Assembly: GCF_013214175.1 (NCBI RefSeq)
Contig: NZ_JABSPA010000008.1
Span: 176,775-240,774, forward strand
Source of the DNA: Colwellia sp.
Lineage (GTDB): Bacteria > Pseudomonadota > Gammaproteobacteria > Enterobacterales > Alteromonadaceae
Direction: 5' to 3'
Length of the DNA stretch: 64,000 nt
Below the pieces are notes generated by a model. It did not search any database. It was not told the DNA's origin and worked only from the letters and a program-made list of their open reading frames with translations. The stretch's first letter is position 1, and each line of letters opens with the position of its first letter. This document shows positions 10,013-20,083 of the stretch, piece by piece. The position numbers and the translations under genes were made by a program.

Positions 10013-10220
10013 GTGTCTATCTTTTGGGAAAACCCTCAAACAAAGCATAACCTTAGTCTATACTTGCTATTCACAAAAGAAATACTCGCTAGTGGTGATT
10101 ACTAGAGATAAAGACACTTTTGATAGATAAGCAACTAAATTCCATTCCACTCCCTGCAGCTAGCCGTTATAATATCATTCTCAAATCTCTCACTTTCACA
10201 ATAAGATCCCTTTATTACTT

Positions 10221-11039
10221 ATGTCTAACTACTCTTTACGATTCGGTGGTATTAGCCGTTTATATGGCGAACATGGCGCAAACATATTAAAACAAGCACA
10301 CTTCTGCGTTATTGGTATCGGTGGAGTGGGCTCTTGGGTCGCCGAAGCCCTCGCTCGCAATGGCATAGGTCAAATTACGTTAATCGACTTAGATGACATT
10401 TGTACCACTAATATAAACCGTCAAATACATGCGTTAACCGATACTATTGGCCAAAGTAAAGTTGATGTAATGAGTGAACGAATTAAGCAGATCAATCCAG
10501 ATTGCCACGTTAATATCATTGAAGACTTCGTAACCGTTGAAAACTTATCAACTCTAATTACTAGAGATTATGATTATGTCATTGATGCTATTGACTCTGT
10601 TGACATCAAAACCCGCCTCATTGCTTTTTGTCGAGGAAGTAAACTGCCCATTATCACTATTGGTGGTGCTGGCGGACAGGTTGATCCAAGTAAAATTGAA
10701 ATAACTGACTTGAGTAAAACGTATCAAGATCCCTTACTCGCTAAGGTAAAAAATCAACTACGCCGTGAATTTAATTTTCCCCGTGCAGACTTAAAAACAG
10801 CAGGGAAACGAAAGTTCTCAATTGATGCAGTATATTCAACAGAGCAACTACGTTACCCAGCTGATAATAACGCAGGAGAGATTTGTTTGGCAAAACCAGA
10901 TACTAGCAATAACGAGCACAACAGTATGCGATTAGATTGCCGCAGTGGATTTGGCGCTACCACGCATGTTACCGCAACATTTGCATTTTTCGCAGTCGGT
11001 AGAGCAATTGATAAGCTGTTAAAAAAACACAAGAAATAA
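10221..11039 (+). CDS. tcdA: tRNA threonylcarbamoyladenosine dehydratase
   Basis: TcdA (CsdL) uses ATP to cyclise t6A at position 37 of ANN-decoding tRNAs to ct6A. It is an E1-like ThiF/MoeB protein. The nucleotide-binding IGIGGVGSWVAEALARNG is at about residues 30-47, with the arginine-containing DDICTTNINRQ next and DAIDSVDIK at about 120. The C-terminal LDCRSGFGATTHVTATF is typical of this subfamily rather than of ThiF or MoeB. Length (272) is normal. In E. coli csdL sits beside csdA-csdE, which supply sulfur; here the fused csdA-csdE gene lies next door in convergent orientation. Confidence 0.95.
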   Translation: MSNYSLRFGGISRLYGEHGANILKQAHFCVIGIGGVGSWVAEALARNGIGQITLIDLDDICTTNINRQIHALTDTIGQSKVDVMSERIKQINPDCHVNIIEDFVTVENLSTLITRDYDYVIDAIDSVDIKTRLIAFCRGSKLPIITIGGAGGQVDPSKIEITDLSKTYQDPLLAKVKNQLRREFNFPRADLKTAGKRKFSIDAVYSTEQLRYPADNNAGEICLAKPDTSNNEHNSMRLDCRSGFGATTHVTATFAFFAVGRAIDKLLKKHKK

Positions 11040-11105
11040 TCGAGCTAAGATTAATGGCGTCAAACGATGAAGTCTACCCGGCTATAAGTGCAGGCTTGAT
11101 GAGCT

Positions 11106-12812
11106 TTATGGATTCGCCAACAATCTAATTTTATCGACGATAGCTAATACACCATTACCCCGTGAAGGGCTTAAGTGCTGCATTAAACCTAATTTTGCAA
11201 AGTATTCATTGATATTAGTATCGTGTATTTGTTGTGCAGTTTTATTATTAAGCGCAGCAAACACAACCACTAATAAGCCACGAATTATCTTGGCGTCACT
11301 GTCGGCTATAAAAGAATATAAGCCTTGGCTATCTTGTTCGACACTCAGCCAAGCAAGACTTTCACACCCAGCGATGATAGTTTCATCGTTACGTTGCGCT
11401 TTTTCCATACGAGGTAATTTTTTACCTAGCAGCATAATTTCTCTATGCCGGCTATCCCAACCTTTAGTTTTTGCAAATAAGGTAAGTATATCGGCCATAT
11501 CGTTAGTCGGTGTACTTGTTGACTGCCCTTTTTCAACTTGATTTTCTTGTTCTAAACATGGCTCAAGCAAGAATTTTTTTATACTATCGATAAAATAGTC
11601 AATTTCAGCCATGGTGTTATATGCTGCTAGAGAGACCCTTAAACAACCATCAATGTTTAAATTAGCCATTAACGGCATAGCACAATGATGACCAGAGCGA
11701 ATAGCGACACCATAAGTATCAAGTGTGGTAGCTACATCGTGATTATGATGTCCTGTTAACGTAAAAGCGATAACGCCAATATCGGGTATTCCTTCAACAA
11801 TAAAGTTTACTTGCGCTATTTTAGCTAACGATTGATAGCAATAGTTAAGCAGTTCTTGCTCATATACCTGGTAACCTTTGCTTATATCAGCTAAATATGG
11901 CGCTAAAAAGTTAATACTTTCGCCAAAAGCGATGACAGCGGCAATATTAGGCGTACCTGCTTCAAACTTAAAAGGTAATGAGTTAAAGGTTGTCTCTTGA
12001 GTAAAACTCACTGTTTTAATCATTTCCCCTCCCCCCTGATAAGGCGGCATAGCTTCTAAATGCTCTTTTTTACCATAAAGTACACCAATACCTGTTGGCC
12101 CATACATTTTGTGGGCAGAGAAAACATAAAAATCACAGTCCAGCGCTTCAACATCTATAGCTAAATGTGCCACGGCTTGAGCACCATCAATTAAACTTAT
12201 CGCGCCAACAGACTTTGCCTTTGCTATGACTTTCTTAACAGGGTTTATCCGCCCTAATACATTAGATATATGGGCACAGGCAACAAATTTTGTTTTATCC
12301 GTTATGATGTTATCTAGCTTAGTAACATCAATATAACCTTGTTTAGTTAAAGGTAATATTTTGATCAGCGCGCCTGTTTGCTGTGCAACGATTTGCCAAG
12401 GGACTATATTGGCGTGATGCTCACTGGCACAAAGTACTATTTCATCTCCTGGCCTTAAGGTATTTCTAGCCAGACTTTGCACAACTATATTAATACTTTC
12501 GGTCGCTCCCTTAGTCCAAATGATTTCTTTAATGCTGTGAGCACCGATAAAGCCTTGTACTAGCGTACGGGCATTTTCAAAAGCAAAAGTAGCTTTACTA
12601 CTCAGTTGATGTGAAGCTCTATGGACATTGGCATTATAATGGCAATAATAATCTTGTTGACTATCAATCACTTTTTGAGGTTTTTGTGTGGTCGCGGCAT
12701 TATCTAAATACACTATAGCGGATTGTTTGCCGTTTTTATCATGCCTAGGCGAGCGGGTGTTTTGTAATAATGGAAATTTCTTTCGAAAGTGGTAAGGCTC
12801 AAATTTTTTCAT
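11106..12812 (-). CDS. Fused cysteine desulfurase CsdA and sulfur acceptor CsdE
   Basis: The first ~420 residues are a class II (SufS/CsdA-like) PLP cysteine desulfurase. They include YLDNAATTQKP, AEHHANIVPW (as SEHHANIVPW), the PLP lysine in SAHKMYGPTGIGVLYG and the catalytic cysteine in RSGHHCAMPL. After a Gln/Ser/Thr-rich linker, the last ~130 residues are a SufE/CsdE domain with its acceptor cysteine in IIAGCESLAWL and the C-terminal LSPSRGNGV. In E. coli these are two adjacent genes, csdA and csdE. Here donor and acceptor are one chain of about 568 residues. I chose the ATG at 12812 (MKKFEPYHFRKKFPLL), which aligns with CsdA; an in-frame ATG at 12869 would add 19 hydrophobic residues foreign to the family. 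Confidence 0.92.
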   Translation of the reverse strand: MKKFEPYHFRKKFPLLQNTRSPRHDKNGKQSAIVYLDNAATTQKPQKVIDSQQDYYCHYNANVHRASHQLSSKATFAFENARTLVQGFIGAHSIKEIIWTKGATESINIVVQSLARNTLRPGDEIVLCASEHHANIVPWQIVAQQTGALIKILPLTKQGYIDVTKLDNIITDKTKFVACAHISNVLGRINPVKKVIAKAKSVGAISLIDGAQAVAHLAIDVEALDCDFYVFSAHKMYGPTGIGVLYGKKEHLEAMPPYQGGGEMIKTVSFTQETTFNSLPFKFEAGTPNIAAVIAFGESINFLAPYLADISKGYQVYEQELLNYCYQSLAKIAQVNFIVEGIPDIGVIAFTLTGHHNHDVATTLDTYGVAIRSGHHCAMPLMANLNIDGCLRVSLAAYNTMAEIDYFIDSIKKFLLEPCLEQENQVEKGQSTSTPTNDMADILTLFAKTKGWDSRHREIMLLGKKLPRMEKAQRNDETIIAGCESLAWLSVEQDSQGLYSFIADSDAKIIRGLLVVVFAALNNKTAQQIHDTNINEYFAKLGLMQHLSPSRGNGVLAIVDKIRLLANP

Positions 12813-13017
12813 AAATACTCTGATAGAGAAAATAGCGGTATAGAAAAACCAAGATAAATAAGTAAGCATTATAACTTATTTTCCTACAACGATTTAAGTA
12901 CTTAGTGAAACTTACCTGATTCATAGACTAATGCAGAGAGAAAAACAAACTACATAATAGGTAAAAATTAGGGATTTAGACTATAACTAATAAAGTGTCC
13001 TATTAAAGGGTATTTGA

Positions 13018-13380
13018 ATGAGTCTTTTAGCCTACCTATATCAATTTAAAGCAAGTTTATATCGATTTTTTCAATTGAAAAGAACCGTTCTAGCTAAACA
13101 AAAAAAAACTAAATATGCTCGAGAAGTGAGTGTCGATGCAAAGAAAAACCTTAAGCTTAGGTGTAAAAAAGCCGAACAGGAGGTGCAATACTTAGGTAGT
13201 TTTAGCCATTGGCCGATCGCTAAAGCGAAAAAATCAATAGAACAAAATTCTTTAATCTATTTAGATGTCAGTCGCAGCAGACGGACTGTTTTAAAGCATG
13301 AAATACGAGGTAATGAGCAAGTCATTAGCGTTATTTCTAAGACAGTATTGTCTAAGACAAAAATAAAAAAACTTCCTTGA
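13018..13380 (+). CDS. Hypothetical small basic protein
   Basis: The frame encodes 120 residues and I do not recognise it. It is rich in Lys and Arg (KKTKYAREVSVDAKKNLKLRCKKAE), with a possible short beta/helix C-terminal part (QVISVISKTVL). It has no signal peptide and no clear membrane segment. AAAGGG lies eight bases before the ATG, and the sequence upstream is AT-rich with ttaggg...ctataact, a loose promoter-like pair. It stands alone between two leftward genes. It may be a lineage-specific protein; spurious prediction cannot be excluded. Confidence 0.45.
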   Translation: MSLLAYLYQFKASLYRFFQLKRTVLAKQKKTKYAREVSVDAKKNLKLRCKKAEQEVQYLGSFSHWPIAKAKKSIEQNSLIYLDVSRSRRTVLKHEIRGNEQVISVISKTVLSKTKIKKLP

Positions 13381-13415
13381 CCTTTAAGATAGCCAAACAC
13401 TAGCAAGTCACAGTC

Positions 13416-15026
13416 TTAAAAGTCCCCAGATAATATAGTCAACTTTCTAAGCGGCTCACTTTCCCATTCTGCCGCTTGCCTTAACCAGTATCTAGCTCTT
13501 GAATTGTTACCTTGTTGGTATAAAGCAAAGGCGATGTTGTAATGAAAACTCGGCATTAAATAGTTCGACGGTTTGGCTTTTAATAAAGTAAGGTATTCCT
13601 CAGGAAACTCATTGGCGAAATACCTAAGTTGAGTGCGCCGATTTAACGGCTTAAATGCTGAATAATGTGGCGACAGCTGACTTGCTGTTGCATTGGCTAC
13701 TACGCTAGACTGTTGACAACTTTCAGCTAGGTAGACACCTACTCGCTCTTTAAAAGCTATCGGTGTGCCTAAACGCCATATTTTTTTACTGCTAGTACTG
13801 TTATCAACCGCTTGTAAAATAGGTGTACTCACTTTTATTTCACTGGCCCAAGCTAAACTAGCTAAGACGCTAGCTCTTACATGGTCTCGCTCACCTTGAT
13901 AATACTTGTTTAATACCGCAATATTATGGGCAAATGTTTTTTGTTGAACGTCCTGGCATGTCTCATGGTCTTTACTTAATGGGTATTCATCAACAAAGCC
14001 GAGTAAATGACTTAATTCATGGCTAAAAACATCGGCACTATCCTCGACATCAAAATAAAGAATACCCAAATGTACGTTGGCGCCGCCTTCTTTTAGCATT
14101 AAGCCTATGTGACGGCTACCTACCTGGTTTGCTACACTTTGCCAGCGTGTCTCATCACATGTTATAGCTTGCTCTGCTTGAGCCATACAATCAATACGGT
14201 TCTTGCTAATGTAACGTGGCGTCGGCAAACATATAAAAGGTGCAAGGACTTGCTGCTCCTTAAAGGTTTTGATCAGCTGATTAAGGTGCTTTAAATGAGC
14301 CAAATTAGTCGCATAAAGTTGTAAACTTGTGATACAAGTTAATGAAGTTTCAAACGGTAAATTAATTTGACCGCTAACCTTATTTTTTAAAACCTCGGTA
14401 TTTGTTATTACCGAATATTTATTTAAGTCAGCTAATAGGCGCTGCGCTTGGTTATCGCCATAGCGCTTAAACCTGTTAGACGTTAGTAACTGCTTAACTA
14501 AAGTCACATTTCCTTCAGAAACAGCAATTTTTAAACTTAATACTAGCCAATTTTCAGATAAGTTAATATTTTTAAGCGTTGCTGGCAATTGCCTTAAGAC
14601 AGTTTGTGCTTTTAAAAGTTTATCATCTTTAAAATAGAGCTGTGCTAGCGCGATAGCGGCTTGTTGTGAACCTAAACGAATAGCTTGTTCAAACCACATA
14701 ACAGCAGTGTTTATCAATGCTGTATTTGATTCTTGCTGGAATTTCTTCTGATACCAATGACCAAGCTTTAATGCTGTATTTGCTTGGCTTTTACCTAACT
14801 TCTGGTTTAGTGCTAACCAATTCCTGCTGTCAAAACCAGCTGATTTTTCTTTTATTGTTAGCGCGGCAATATGGTCATGTTTTAGTCCGTAGCTAAGTTG
14901 ACCACTGCGGTAGTTATTTTTACCCAACTGTTTAGTTAGGTAGTCCGATAAAAAAAATGAGCTTGATGATAAAAATATCATCAAGCTCATCATTAATATA
15001 AAAAGGCAGAATTTATTAAAACGCAT
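13416..15026 (-). CDS. Membrane-anchored TPR-containing putative zinc metallopeptidase
   Basis: The 536-residue product starts with a signal-anchor helix (about 5-28), so the rest should be periplasmic. Residues ~80-200 look like helical TPR/Sel1 repeats (WFEQAIRLGSQQAAIALAQLY), and a last repeat is near 495-530. The zincin motif HELSHLLGFVDEY at 336-348 gives two zinc histidines and glutamate 337 as catalytic base; the trailing DEY resembles the HExxHxxxxxDE pattern of some metallopeptidases. Six or more cysteines nearby could form disulfides. It starts 25 bp after the nlpI stop, so it is probably cotranscribed with that periplasmic protease adaptor. The family is not one I can name; enzymatic activity is inferred from the motif. 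Confidence 0.75.
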   Translation of the reverse strand: MRFNKFCLFILMMSLMIFLSSSSFFLSDYLTKQLGKNNYRSGQLSYGLKHDHIAALTIKEKSAGFDSRNWLALNQKLGKSQANTALKLGHWYQKKFQQESNTALINTAVMWFEQAIRLGSQQAAIALAQLYFKDDKLLKAQTVLRQLPATLKNINLSENWLVLSLKIAVSEGNVTLVKQLLTSNRFKRYGDNQAQRLLADLNKYSVITNTEVLKNKVSGQINLPFETSLTCITSLQLYATNLAHLKHLNQLIKTFKEQQVLAPFICLPTPRYISKNRIDCMAQAEQAITCDETRWQSVANQVGSRHIGLMLKEGGANVHLGILYFDVEDSADVFSHELSHLLGFVDEYPLSKDHETCQDVQQKTFAHNIAVLNKYYQGERDHVRASVLASLAWASEIKVSTPILQAVDNSTSSKKIWRLGTPIAFKERVGVYLAESCQQSSVVANATASQLSPHYSAFKPLNRRTQLRYFANEFPEEYLTLLKAKPSNYLMPSFHYNIAFALYQQGNNSRARYWLRQAAEWESEPLRKLTILSGDF

Positions 15027-15051
15027 TGAGTGGCAATAGCAGTTAGTATTA

Positions 15052-15966
15052 TTAGGGTTGAGTCTTAGTGGCCGTTGTTGTGCGCATTAAATCTAATTCA
15101 AGCTTAGCGTATCTGTGCTCAACAAATTCATAAACATTGGTACTTAATGCCAGCTTAAAAAAGTTAGCGGCACTACCACGATAGCCTAAAGTTTGGTTAT
15201 ATTTACCTAAATAAAAGTAGGCTTCACATAGCCGCTCGGTCAATTCTTTATTCGAGCGAACATTTTTAGTTAAACCGTTAACGAACTCCCCTTGCGATAT
15301 TTCCCCTAGATAAAGCTGAATTACCTGTTTCGCCCACGTAGCATCATCAACCTGTTCTGCTCGCTGTTTTAATGAGTATTTTGCTGCCAGTGGATCAATT
15401 TCATATTCGGTCAAATACAACCACAATAAACGGTATGGATCATCCTGTTGCTGTTGATGAAAGGCTTTAAAGTCAAGGCTTGCTAGCTCAGGTCGTGAAC
15501 CATAATAAAGCGCTATACCTCGATTTAAATAGGCATATTCATGTTCAGGAGCTAACTCTAAGGCCGAATCAAATTTTTCATAGGCCTGGGAGAATTCTTG
15601 TAATTGGGTGTAATGAATGCCTAAAAAGTTATAAGCATCAATGAGGTTAGGTTTTAATTGCAGTGCATGGGAGAAATCGAATCTTGCCAGTGAGCGTAAA
15701 CCGACACTGTCATACAAGACACCACGATCATAAAAAAGTTGTGCTCTTTGTTCATCAGTTATTTGCGCCCTATTTATCACTTCCGATAAACGCGCGATGG
15801 CAATTTCACTTTTAAAATTAATTGCCAAAGGCTCAGCAATCACTAGATTATTCATTATTGCGAAAGGAGCATTTCCTTCCTGCGATTGCCTTGAGGCACA
15901 ACCTTGCGTCAGTAGTGTACTGGTTAACAACAACGTGAGAAGAGTTATCTTGAGAAGTGAATGCAC
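15052..15966 (-). CDS. nlpI: Lipoprotein NlpI, TPR adaptor
   Basis: NlpI is an outer-membrane lipoprotein that, in E. coli, bridges the protease Prc to murein hydrolases such as MepS. The 304 residues begin with a lipoprotein signal and lipobox LTQGC (Cys23). TPR repeats span about 57-170 (LFYDRGVLYDSVGLRSLARFD; AYNFLGIHYTQLQEF; AYLNRGIALYYGS). The C-terminal half matches NlpI (LYLGEISQGEFVN). It is downstream of pnp, as in enterobacteria, but a terminator separates them here. The putative metallopeptidase gene follows after 25 bp. Confidence 0.92.
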   Translation of the reverse strand: MHSLLKITLLTLLLTSTLLTQGCASRQSQEGNAPFAIMNNLVIAEPLAINFKSEIAIARLSEVINRAQITDEQRAQLFYDRGVLYDSVGLRSLARFDFSHALQLKPNLIDAYNFLGIHYTQLQEFSQAYEKFDSALELAPEHEYAYLNRGIALYYGSRPELASLDFKAFHQQQQDDPYRLLWLYLTEYEIDPLAAKYSLKQRAEQVDDATWAKQVIQLYLGEISQGEFVNGLTKNVRSNKELTERLCEAYFYLGKYNQTLGYRGSAANFFKLALSTNVYEFVEHRYAKLELDLMRTTTATKTQP

Positions 15967-16018
15967 AAAAATGCCTTTTATATAAATAGCTAACCATAGG
16001 AATTAATTCATTATAAAC

Positions 16019-16045
16019 AAAAAAGGAGCCTTATGGCTCCTTTTT
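16019..16045 (-). terminator. Intrinsic terminator between pnp and nlpI
   Basis: A stem aaaaaggagcc/ggctccttttt with loop ttat lies about 54 bases past the pnp stop. The A/T tracts on both sides let it act in either direction. It implies nlpI needs its own promoter or read-through. Confidence 0.88.
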
Positions 16046-16098
16046 ACTTAATGAAATGTAAAAGTTTTTGTATTAACTAAGTAGTTAATCAGCAACTA

Positions 16099-18216
16099 TT
16101 ACTCAGCAGCAGGTGTTTCTGTTGCAACTGGCTTTTCGATTGCTTCTTTGATGCTTAAACGTACACGACCTTGACGATCAACTTCTAGTACTTTAACTTT
16201 CACTTCTTGACCTTCTGTTAAGACATCGCTTACGTTATTGACGCGCTCTTCAGAGATTTGAGAAATGTGTACTAAACCATCTTTACCTGGAAGTACGTTA
16301 ACAAAAGCTCCAAAATCAACGATACGTACTACTTTACCAGTGTAAAGTGTACCTACTTCAATTTCAGCCGTTAATGCTTTAATGCGATTAATTGCATCTT
16401 GTGCTTGCTCATTTGAAGTTGCAGCAATTTTAACAGTACCGTCATCTTCGATTTCAATCGTGGTACCAGTTTCTTCAGTAAGCTGACGAATAGTTGCGCC
16501 ACCTTTACCAATGATGTCACGAATTTTATCTTGGCTAACTTTCATAGTATGAATGCGTGGAGCAAACTCAGAGATATCATCTCTGTGACCACCGATAGCT
16601 TCATCCATAACAGATAAGATATGAGTACGTGCAGCTTTTGCTTGGTTTAAAGCAATTTGCATGATTTCTTGGGTAATGCCTTCAATTTTAATATCCATTT
16701 GAAGCGCAGTAATACCACCCGTAGTACCAGCAACTTTAAAGTCCATGTCACCTAAGTGATCTTCATCACCTAAGATGTCAGAAAGAACAACGAATTTTTC
16801 GCCTTCTTTAACAAGACCCATAGCAATACCAGCTACAGATGCTTTAATTGGCACACCAGCATCCATCAATGCTAATGAAGCACCACATACAGACGCCATT
16901 GAAGATGAACCATTTGATTCAGTGATTTCAGAAACAACACGTACTGCGTACGGGAATTCTTCAAGTGATGGCATAACAGCTAACATACCACGTTTCGCTA
17001 AACGGCCATGGCCAATTTCACGACGCTTAGGGCTGCCAACAAAGCCAGTTTCACCTACACAGTATGGAGGGAAGTTGTAATGAAGCATGAATGGGTCTGT
17101 TTTATCACCCATTAAGGTATCAAGACGTTGTGCATCACGTTGCGTACCAAGCGTAGCAGTAACTAATGCTTGAGTTTCACCACGAGTGAATACAGCAGAG
17201 CCGTGAGTTCTTGGTAAAACACCTGTCATTACGTCTAAAGCACGAATTGACTCAGGATCGCGACCATCAATACGCGGGTGACCATCGGTGATACGGCCAC
17301 GTACAACAGTTTTTTCTAAGTCGTGGAATAAATCCTTAGTTTCTTGCACGTCTAAATCAGCATCTTGTGCTAATAACGTTTCAACTACAGAGTTACGAAT
17401 TTCTTTAATTTTTTCATAACGAACAGCTTTTTCAGTAATTTGGTAAGCTTCGTTTACTTTCGCTTCACTTAACTCAGCAATTTTTGCTAATAAATCAGCA
17501 TTTTTAACTGGTGCAGTCCATTCCCATACAGGGGTGTTTACTTCAGCTTTAAATTCTTTAATTGCTGAAACAGCTACTTGCATTTGCTCATGGCCGTACA
17601 TTACTGCGCCAAGCATTACTTCTTCAGATAGTACATCTGCTTCAGACTCAACCATTAATACTGCCGAATCAGTACCAGATACCACTAAGTCTAATTGACT
17701 TGTTGGTAATTCAGCTTGCAGTGGGTTAAGTATGTATTGACCATCGACATAACCAACACGTGCTGCGCCAACAGGACCATTAAATGGTGCACCTGAGATA
17801 GCTAACGCCGCAGAAGCACCAATTAATGAAATGATGTCAGGGGCAATTTCAGGGTTAACTGAAATTACAGTGATGATAACTTGAACTTCGTTAATAAACC
17901 CTTCAGGGAATAATGGGCGAAGTGGACGGTCAATTAAACGTGCAATCAATGTTTCTTCTTCTGAAGGGCGACCTTCACGTTTGAAGAAACTGCCTGGGAT
18001 TTTACCCGCAGCGTAAGCACGTTCTTGATAGTTTATTGTTAGTGGGAAGAAGTCTTGCCCTGCTTTAGCTTCTTTTTTAGCAACAACAGTAACTAATACA
18101 CAAGTATCATCCATGCTTGCCATTACAGCACCAGATGCTTGACGAGCAATAGCGCCAGTTTCAAGTGTTACGGTATGTTTACCGTATTGAAATTTTTTAG
18201 TAATTGGATTTAACAT
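16099..18216 (-). CDS. pnp: Polynucleotide phosphorylase
   Basis: This enzyme degrades RNA 3' to 5' by phosphorolysis and forms part of the RNA degradosome. The 705 residues carry two RNase PH domains ([30 protein letters not shown] in the first, [23 protein letters not shown] in the second). A KH domain ([15 protein letters not shown]) near 555-570 and a C-terminal S1 domain ([26 protein letters not shown]) follow. Length is normal. AAGGA precedes the ATG. The gene follows rpsO, but a terminator and a 419-bp spacer separate the two. Confidence 0.98.
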   Translation of the reverse strand: MLNPITKKFQYGKHTVTLETGAIARQASGAVMASMDDTCVLVTVVAKKEAKAGQDFFPLTINYQERAYAAGKIPGSFFKREGRPSEEETLIARLIDRPLRPLFPEGFINEVQVIITVISVNPEIAPDIISLIGASAALAISGAPFNGPVGAARVGYVDGQYILNPLQAELPTSQLDLVVSGTDSAVLMVESEADVLSEEVMLGAVMYGHEQMQVAVSAIKEFKAEVNTPVWEWTAPVKNADLLAKIAELSEAKVNEAYQITEKAVRYEKIKEIRNSVVETLLAQDADLDVQETKDLFHDLEKTVVRGRITDGHPRIDGRDPESIRALDVMTGVLPRTHGSAVFTRGETQALVTATLGTQRDAQRLDTLMGDKTDPFMLHYNFPPYCVGETGFVGSPKRREIGHGRLAKRGMLAVMPSLEEFPYAVRVVSEITESNGSSSMASVCGASLALMDAGVPIKASVAGIAMGLVKEGEKFVVLSDILGDEDHLGDMDFKVAGTTGGITALQMDIKIEGITQEIMQIALNQAKAARTHILSVMDEAIGGHRDDISEFAPRIHTMKVSQDKIRDIIGKGGATIRQLTEETGTTIEIEDDGTVKIAATSNEQAQDAINRIKALTAEIEVGTLYTGKVVRIVDFGAFVNVLPGKDGLVHISQISEERVNNVSDVLTEGQEVKVKVLEVDRQGRVRLSIKEAIEKPVATETPAAE

Positions 18217-18635
18217 CTAATTAATTTCCTTAAATTTTGTCTTTATTAATAATATTTACCAATCTGTACAATTATTTATTCACTAGATATTTTATGCCAA
18301 AAGCATGGCTACCAAGTCGAACAAAAAATTATACAGTTTGGATTGGTTTGTGTTTAAAAAATAACTATGCCGCTTTCAAATTTATGCAAAGAACAACACA
18401 TGTAAATTTTCACCGACATTATACTAAGTAAGCAGGTGAATGCTAGCGTCAAAGCGTAATTAGTACCGTAAAGCATGCATTTATAGCAAACAGCTAGGTT
18501 AACTGGTCAACTGAGCACTATATTAGTGAGCTTAGAACAAGGATTTAGTCAGACGGTTAACGATAGATCACAAAAAAGGAGCCAATAGGCTCCTTTTTTT
18601 AATTCGTATAAGTTACGTACGTTAGCAAGTTGCTA
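18217..18635. other. pnp leader and rpsO-pnp spacer
   Basis: Going leftward, the spacer holds the rpsO terminator at 18572-18600, an imperfect hairpin (gttgaccagttaac on the reverse strand, near 18499-18512), and then an AT-rich stretch up to pnp. In E. coli the pnp leader forms a hairpin cut by RNase III for autoregulation; a comparable role is possible but I see no decisive structure. A rightward 64-codon frame at 18237-18431 looks accidental. Confidence 0.5.
18572..18600 (-). terminator. Intrinsic terminator of rpsO
   Basis: A stem aaaaaaggagcc/ggctcctttttt with loop aata starts 36 bases past the rpsO stop. Its core is the same as in the pnp terminator at 16019-16045 (ggagcc/ggctcc). Confidence 0.9.
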
Positions 18636-18905
18636 TTAACGACGTAGACCTAATTTAGCGATTGCTGCTGTATAACGTTCAACGTTCTTACGCTTAAGGT
18701 AATCAAGTAATTTACGACGTTGTGCAACCATGCGTAATAAACCACGACGTGAATGATGATCATGGATGTGTGCTTTAAAGTGACCTTGTAAGTGGTTGAT
18801 TTGTGCAGTTAACAAAGCAACTTGAACTTCTGGAGAACCAGTATCACCTTCTGATTGAGCATATTCTGCAACGATTGCAGCTTTTTCTGTAGCATTTAAA
18901 GACAT
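18636..18905 (-). CDS. rpsO: 30S ribosomal protein S15
   Basis: S15 binds 16S rRNA early in assembly of the small-subunit platform. The 89 residues are full length and contain [17 protein letters not shown] and [23 protein letters not shown], the family signature. It has its own promoter upstream (19014-19041) and its own terminator. The order truB-rpsO-pnp is the usual one in gammaproteobacteria. Confidence 0.98.
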   Translation of the reverse strand: MSLNATEKAAIVAEYAQSEGDTGSPEVQVALLTAQINHLQGHFKAHIHDHHSRRGLLRMVAQRRKLLDYLKRKNVERYTAAIAKLGLRR

Positions 18906-19013
18906 AATTAATCCTTAGTGTGTTAAATCCCGCCCTCATTTTATTGAGTTAAGAATGTTAGAAATACGCATCAAGCCAAACACTAATTCAGCATTGATGA
19001 CGAAAGAGCGCGT

Positions 19014-19041
19014 ATTTTAGCAGCCAATAACTAAAAAGCAA
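19014..19041 (-). promoter_or_regulatory. Candidate rpsO promoter
   Basis: On the reverse strand a -35 TTGCTT (19036-19041) and a -10 TAAAAT (19014-19019) are 16 bases apart, about 110 bases before the rpsO ATG. The rest of the leader could hold the S15 autoregulatory fold. Confidence 0.6.
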
Positions 19042-19056
19042 GCGATTACTGCTACC

Positions 19057-19094
19057 TATAGGCCAATTAACCTTGATTGGCTAGTTGGCCTATA
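19057..19094. repeat. Inverted repeat between truB and rpsO
   Basis: Perfect 10-base arms (19057-19066 tataggccaa and 19085-19094 ttggcctata) flank an 18-base loop. There is no U-run after it in the leftward direction. It sits just upstream of the rpsO promoter and about 39 bases after the truB stop, so it may be a processing site, a weak terminator or a DNA-bound element. Confidence 0.6.
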
Positions 19095-19132
19095 AAAGCT
19101 ATCGAGTAAAGGACTACCAAACAATAGTGCTT

Positions 19133-20080
19133 TTATATAACAACAATACGTTTAGGAGCGAGTAAACCATCATCATCAATAAAACCAACACCGATAAATT
19201 CAGCATTAGTATCGTTTTCATCTTCACCGATATAAACCTGTACGCTGCCTTCACTTGGCGCGTTATAAGCTTGTACAGGATTACCATGACGTAAGAAATT
19301 TGCCGACATATCATCAACATAAACACAATGCATGCCATCTACTGCGCTATTCATTGGTAATAATAATGGGTCAAGTAATTCCGACGGCGTTATTTCTTGC
19401 TCAATAGCTTGTTCAAGTAAGGCTTCAAGTTCTGGCAGTGTTACCATTTTTTCAATGGGGTAATTACCTACAGCGGAGCGTCTCAGCGCTGACACATGAG
19501 CGCCACAACCGAGTAGTTCACCTAAATCGTCAACGATGGTGCGAATATAAGTGCCTTTAGATACATGGATACTTAATTCAACTTCATCATCTTCAAAGCG
19601 TAATAATTCAAGATTGAAAACGGTAATATCACGTGCTTCACGAGGAACCTCTATACCTTCTCTGGCATACTTATACAAAGGCTGACCTTTGTGTTTTAGC
19701 GCAGAATACATAGACGGCACTTGTTTGGTAGTACCGCGAAAACTATCTAAAGCTACCGCTAACTGTTCGCTTGAAACGTCAACCGCTTTTTCACTAACAA
19801 CTTCACCACCAGCATCACTGGTCGTAGTACGGATACCTAGCTTTGCTGTTACTTGATAGGTTTTATCGGTATCAAGTAAATATTGTGAGAACTTAGTGCC
19901 CTCGCCTAAACAAATTGGCAACATACCTGTTGCCAAAGGGTCTAATGCACCCGTATGACCCGCTTTTTGTGCGAAATAAATACGTTTAACTGTTTGTAAG
20001 GCATGGTTTGATGACAATCCATGTGGCTTATCTAATAGCAATACGCCATTAATCGCACGGCCTTTTCTCCGTTTAGCCAT
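19133..20080 (-). CDS. truB: tRNA pseudouridine-55 synthase
   Basis: TruB makes pseudouridine 55 in the T-loop of nearly all tRNAs and also acts as a tRNA chaperone. The catalytic aspartate 47 is in [15 protein letters not shown], preceded by the [14 protein letters not shown] motif at about 12-25. The conserved [15 protein letters not shown] follows near 180-194, and the C-terminus resembles a PUA-like domain. Length of 315 is normal. It is 3 bp from rbfA and shares its transcript. Confidence 0.97.
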   Translation of the reverse strand: MAKRRKGRAINGVLLLDKPHGLSSNHALQTVKRIYFAQKAGHTGALDPLATGMLPICLGEGTKFSQYLLDTDKTYQVTAKLGIRTTTSDAGGEVVSEKAVDVSSEQLAVALDSFRGTTKQVPSMYSALKHKGQPLYKYAREGIEVPREARDITVFNLELLRFEDDEVELSIHVSKGTYIRTIVDDLGELLGCGAHVSALRRSAVGNYPIEKMVTLPELEALLEQAIEQEITPSELLDPLLLPMNSAVDGMHCVYVDDMSANFLRHGNPVQAYNAPSEGSVQVYIGEDENDTNAEFIGVGFIDDDGLLAPKRIVVI

Positions 20081-20083
20081 GTC

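Noticed and set aside
18237..18431. Plus-strand 64-codon frame in the pnp leader
   Set aside because: No ribosome-binding site, odd composition, and it overlaps the region that must carry the pnp promoter and leader.
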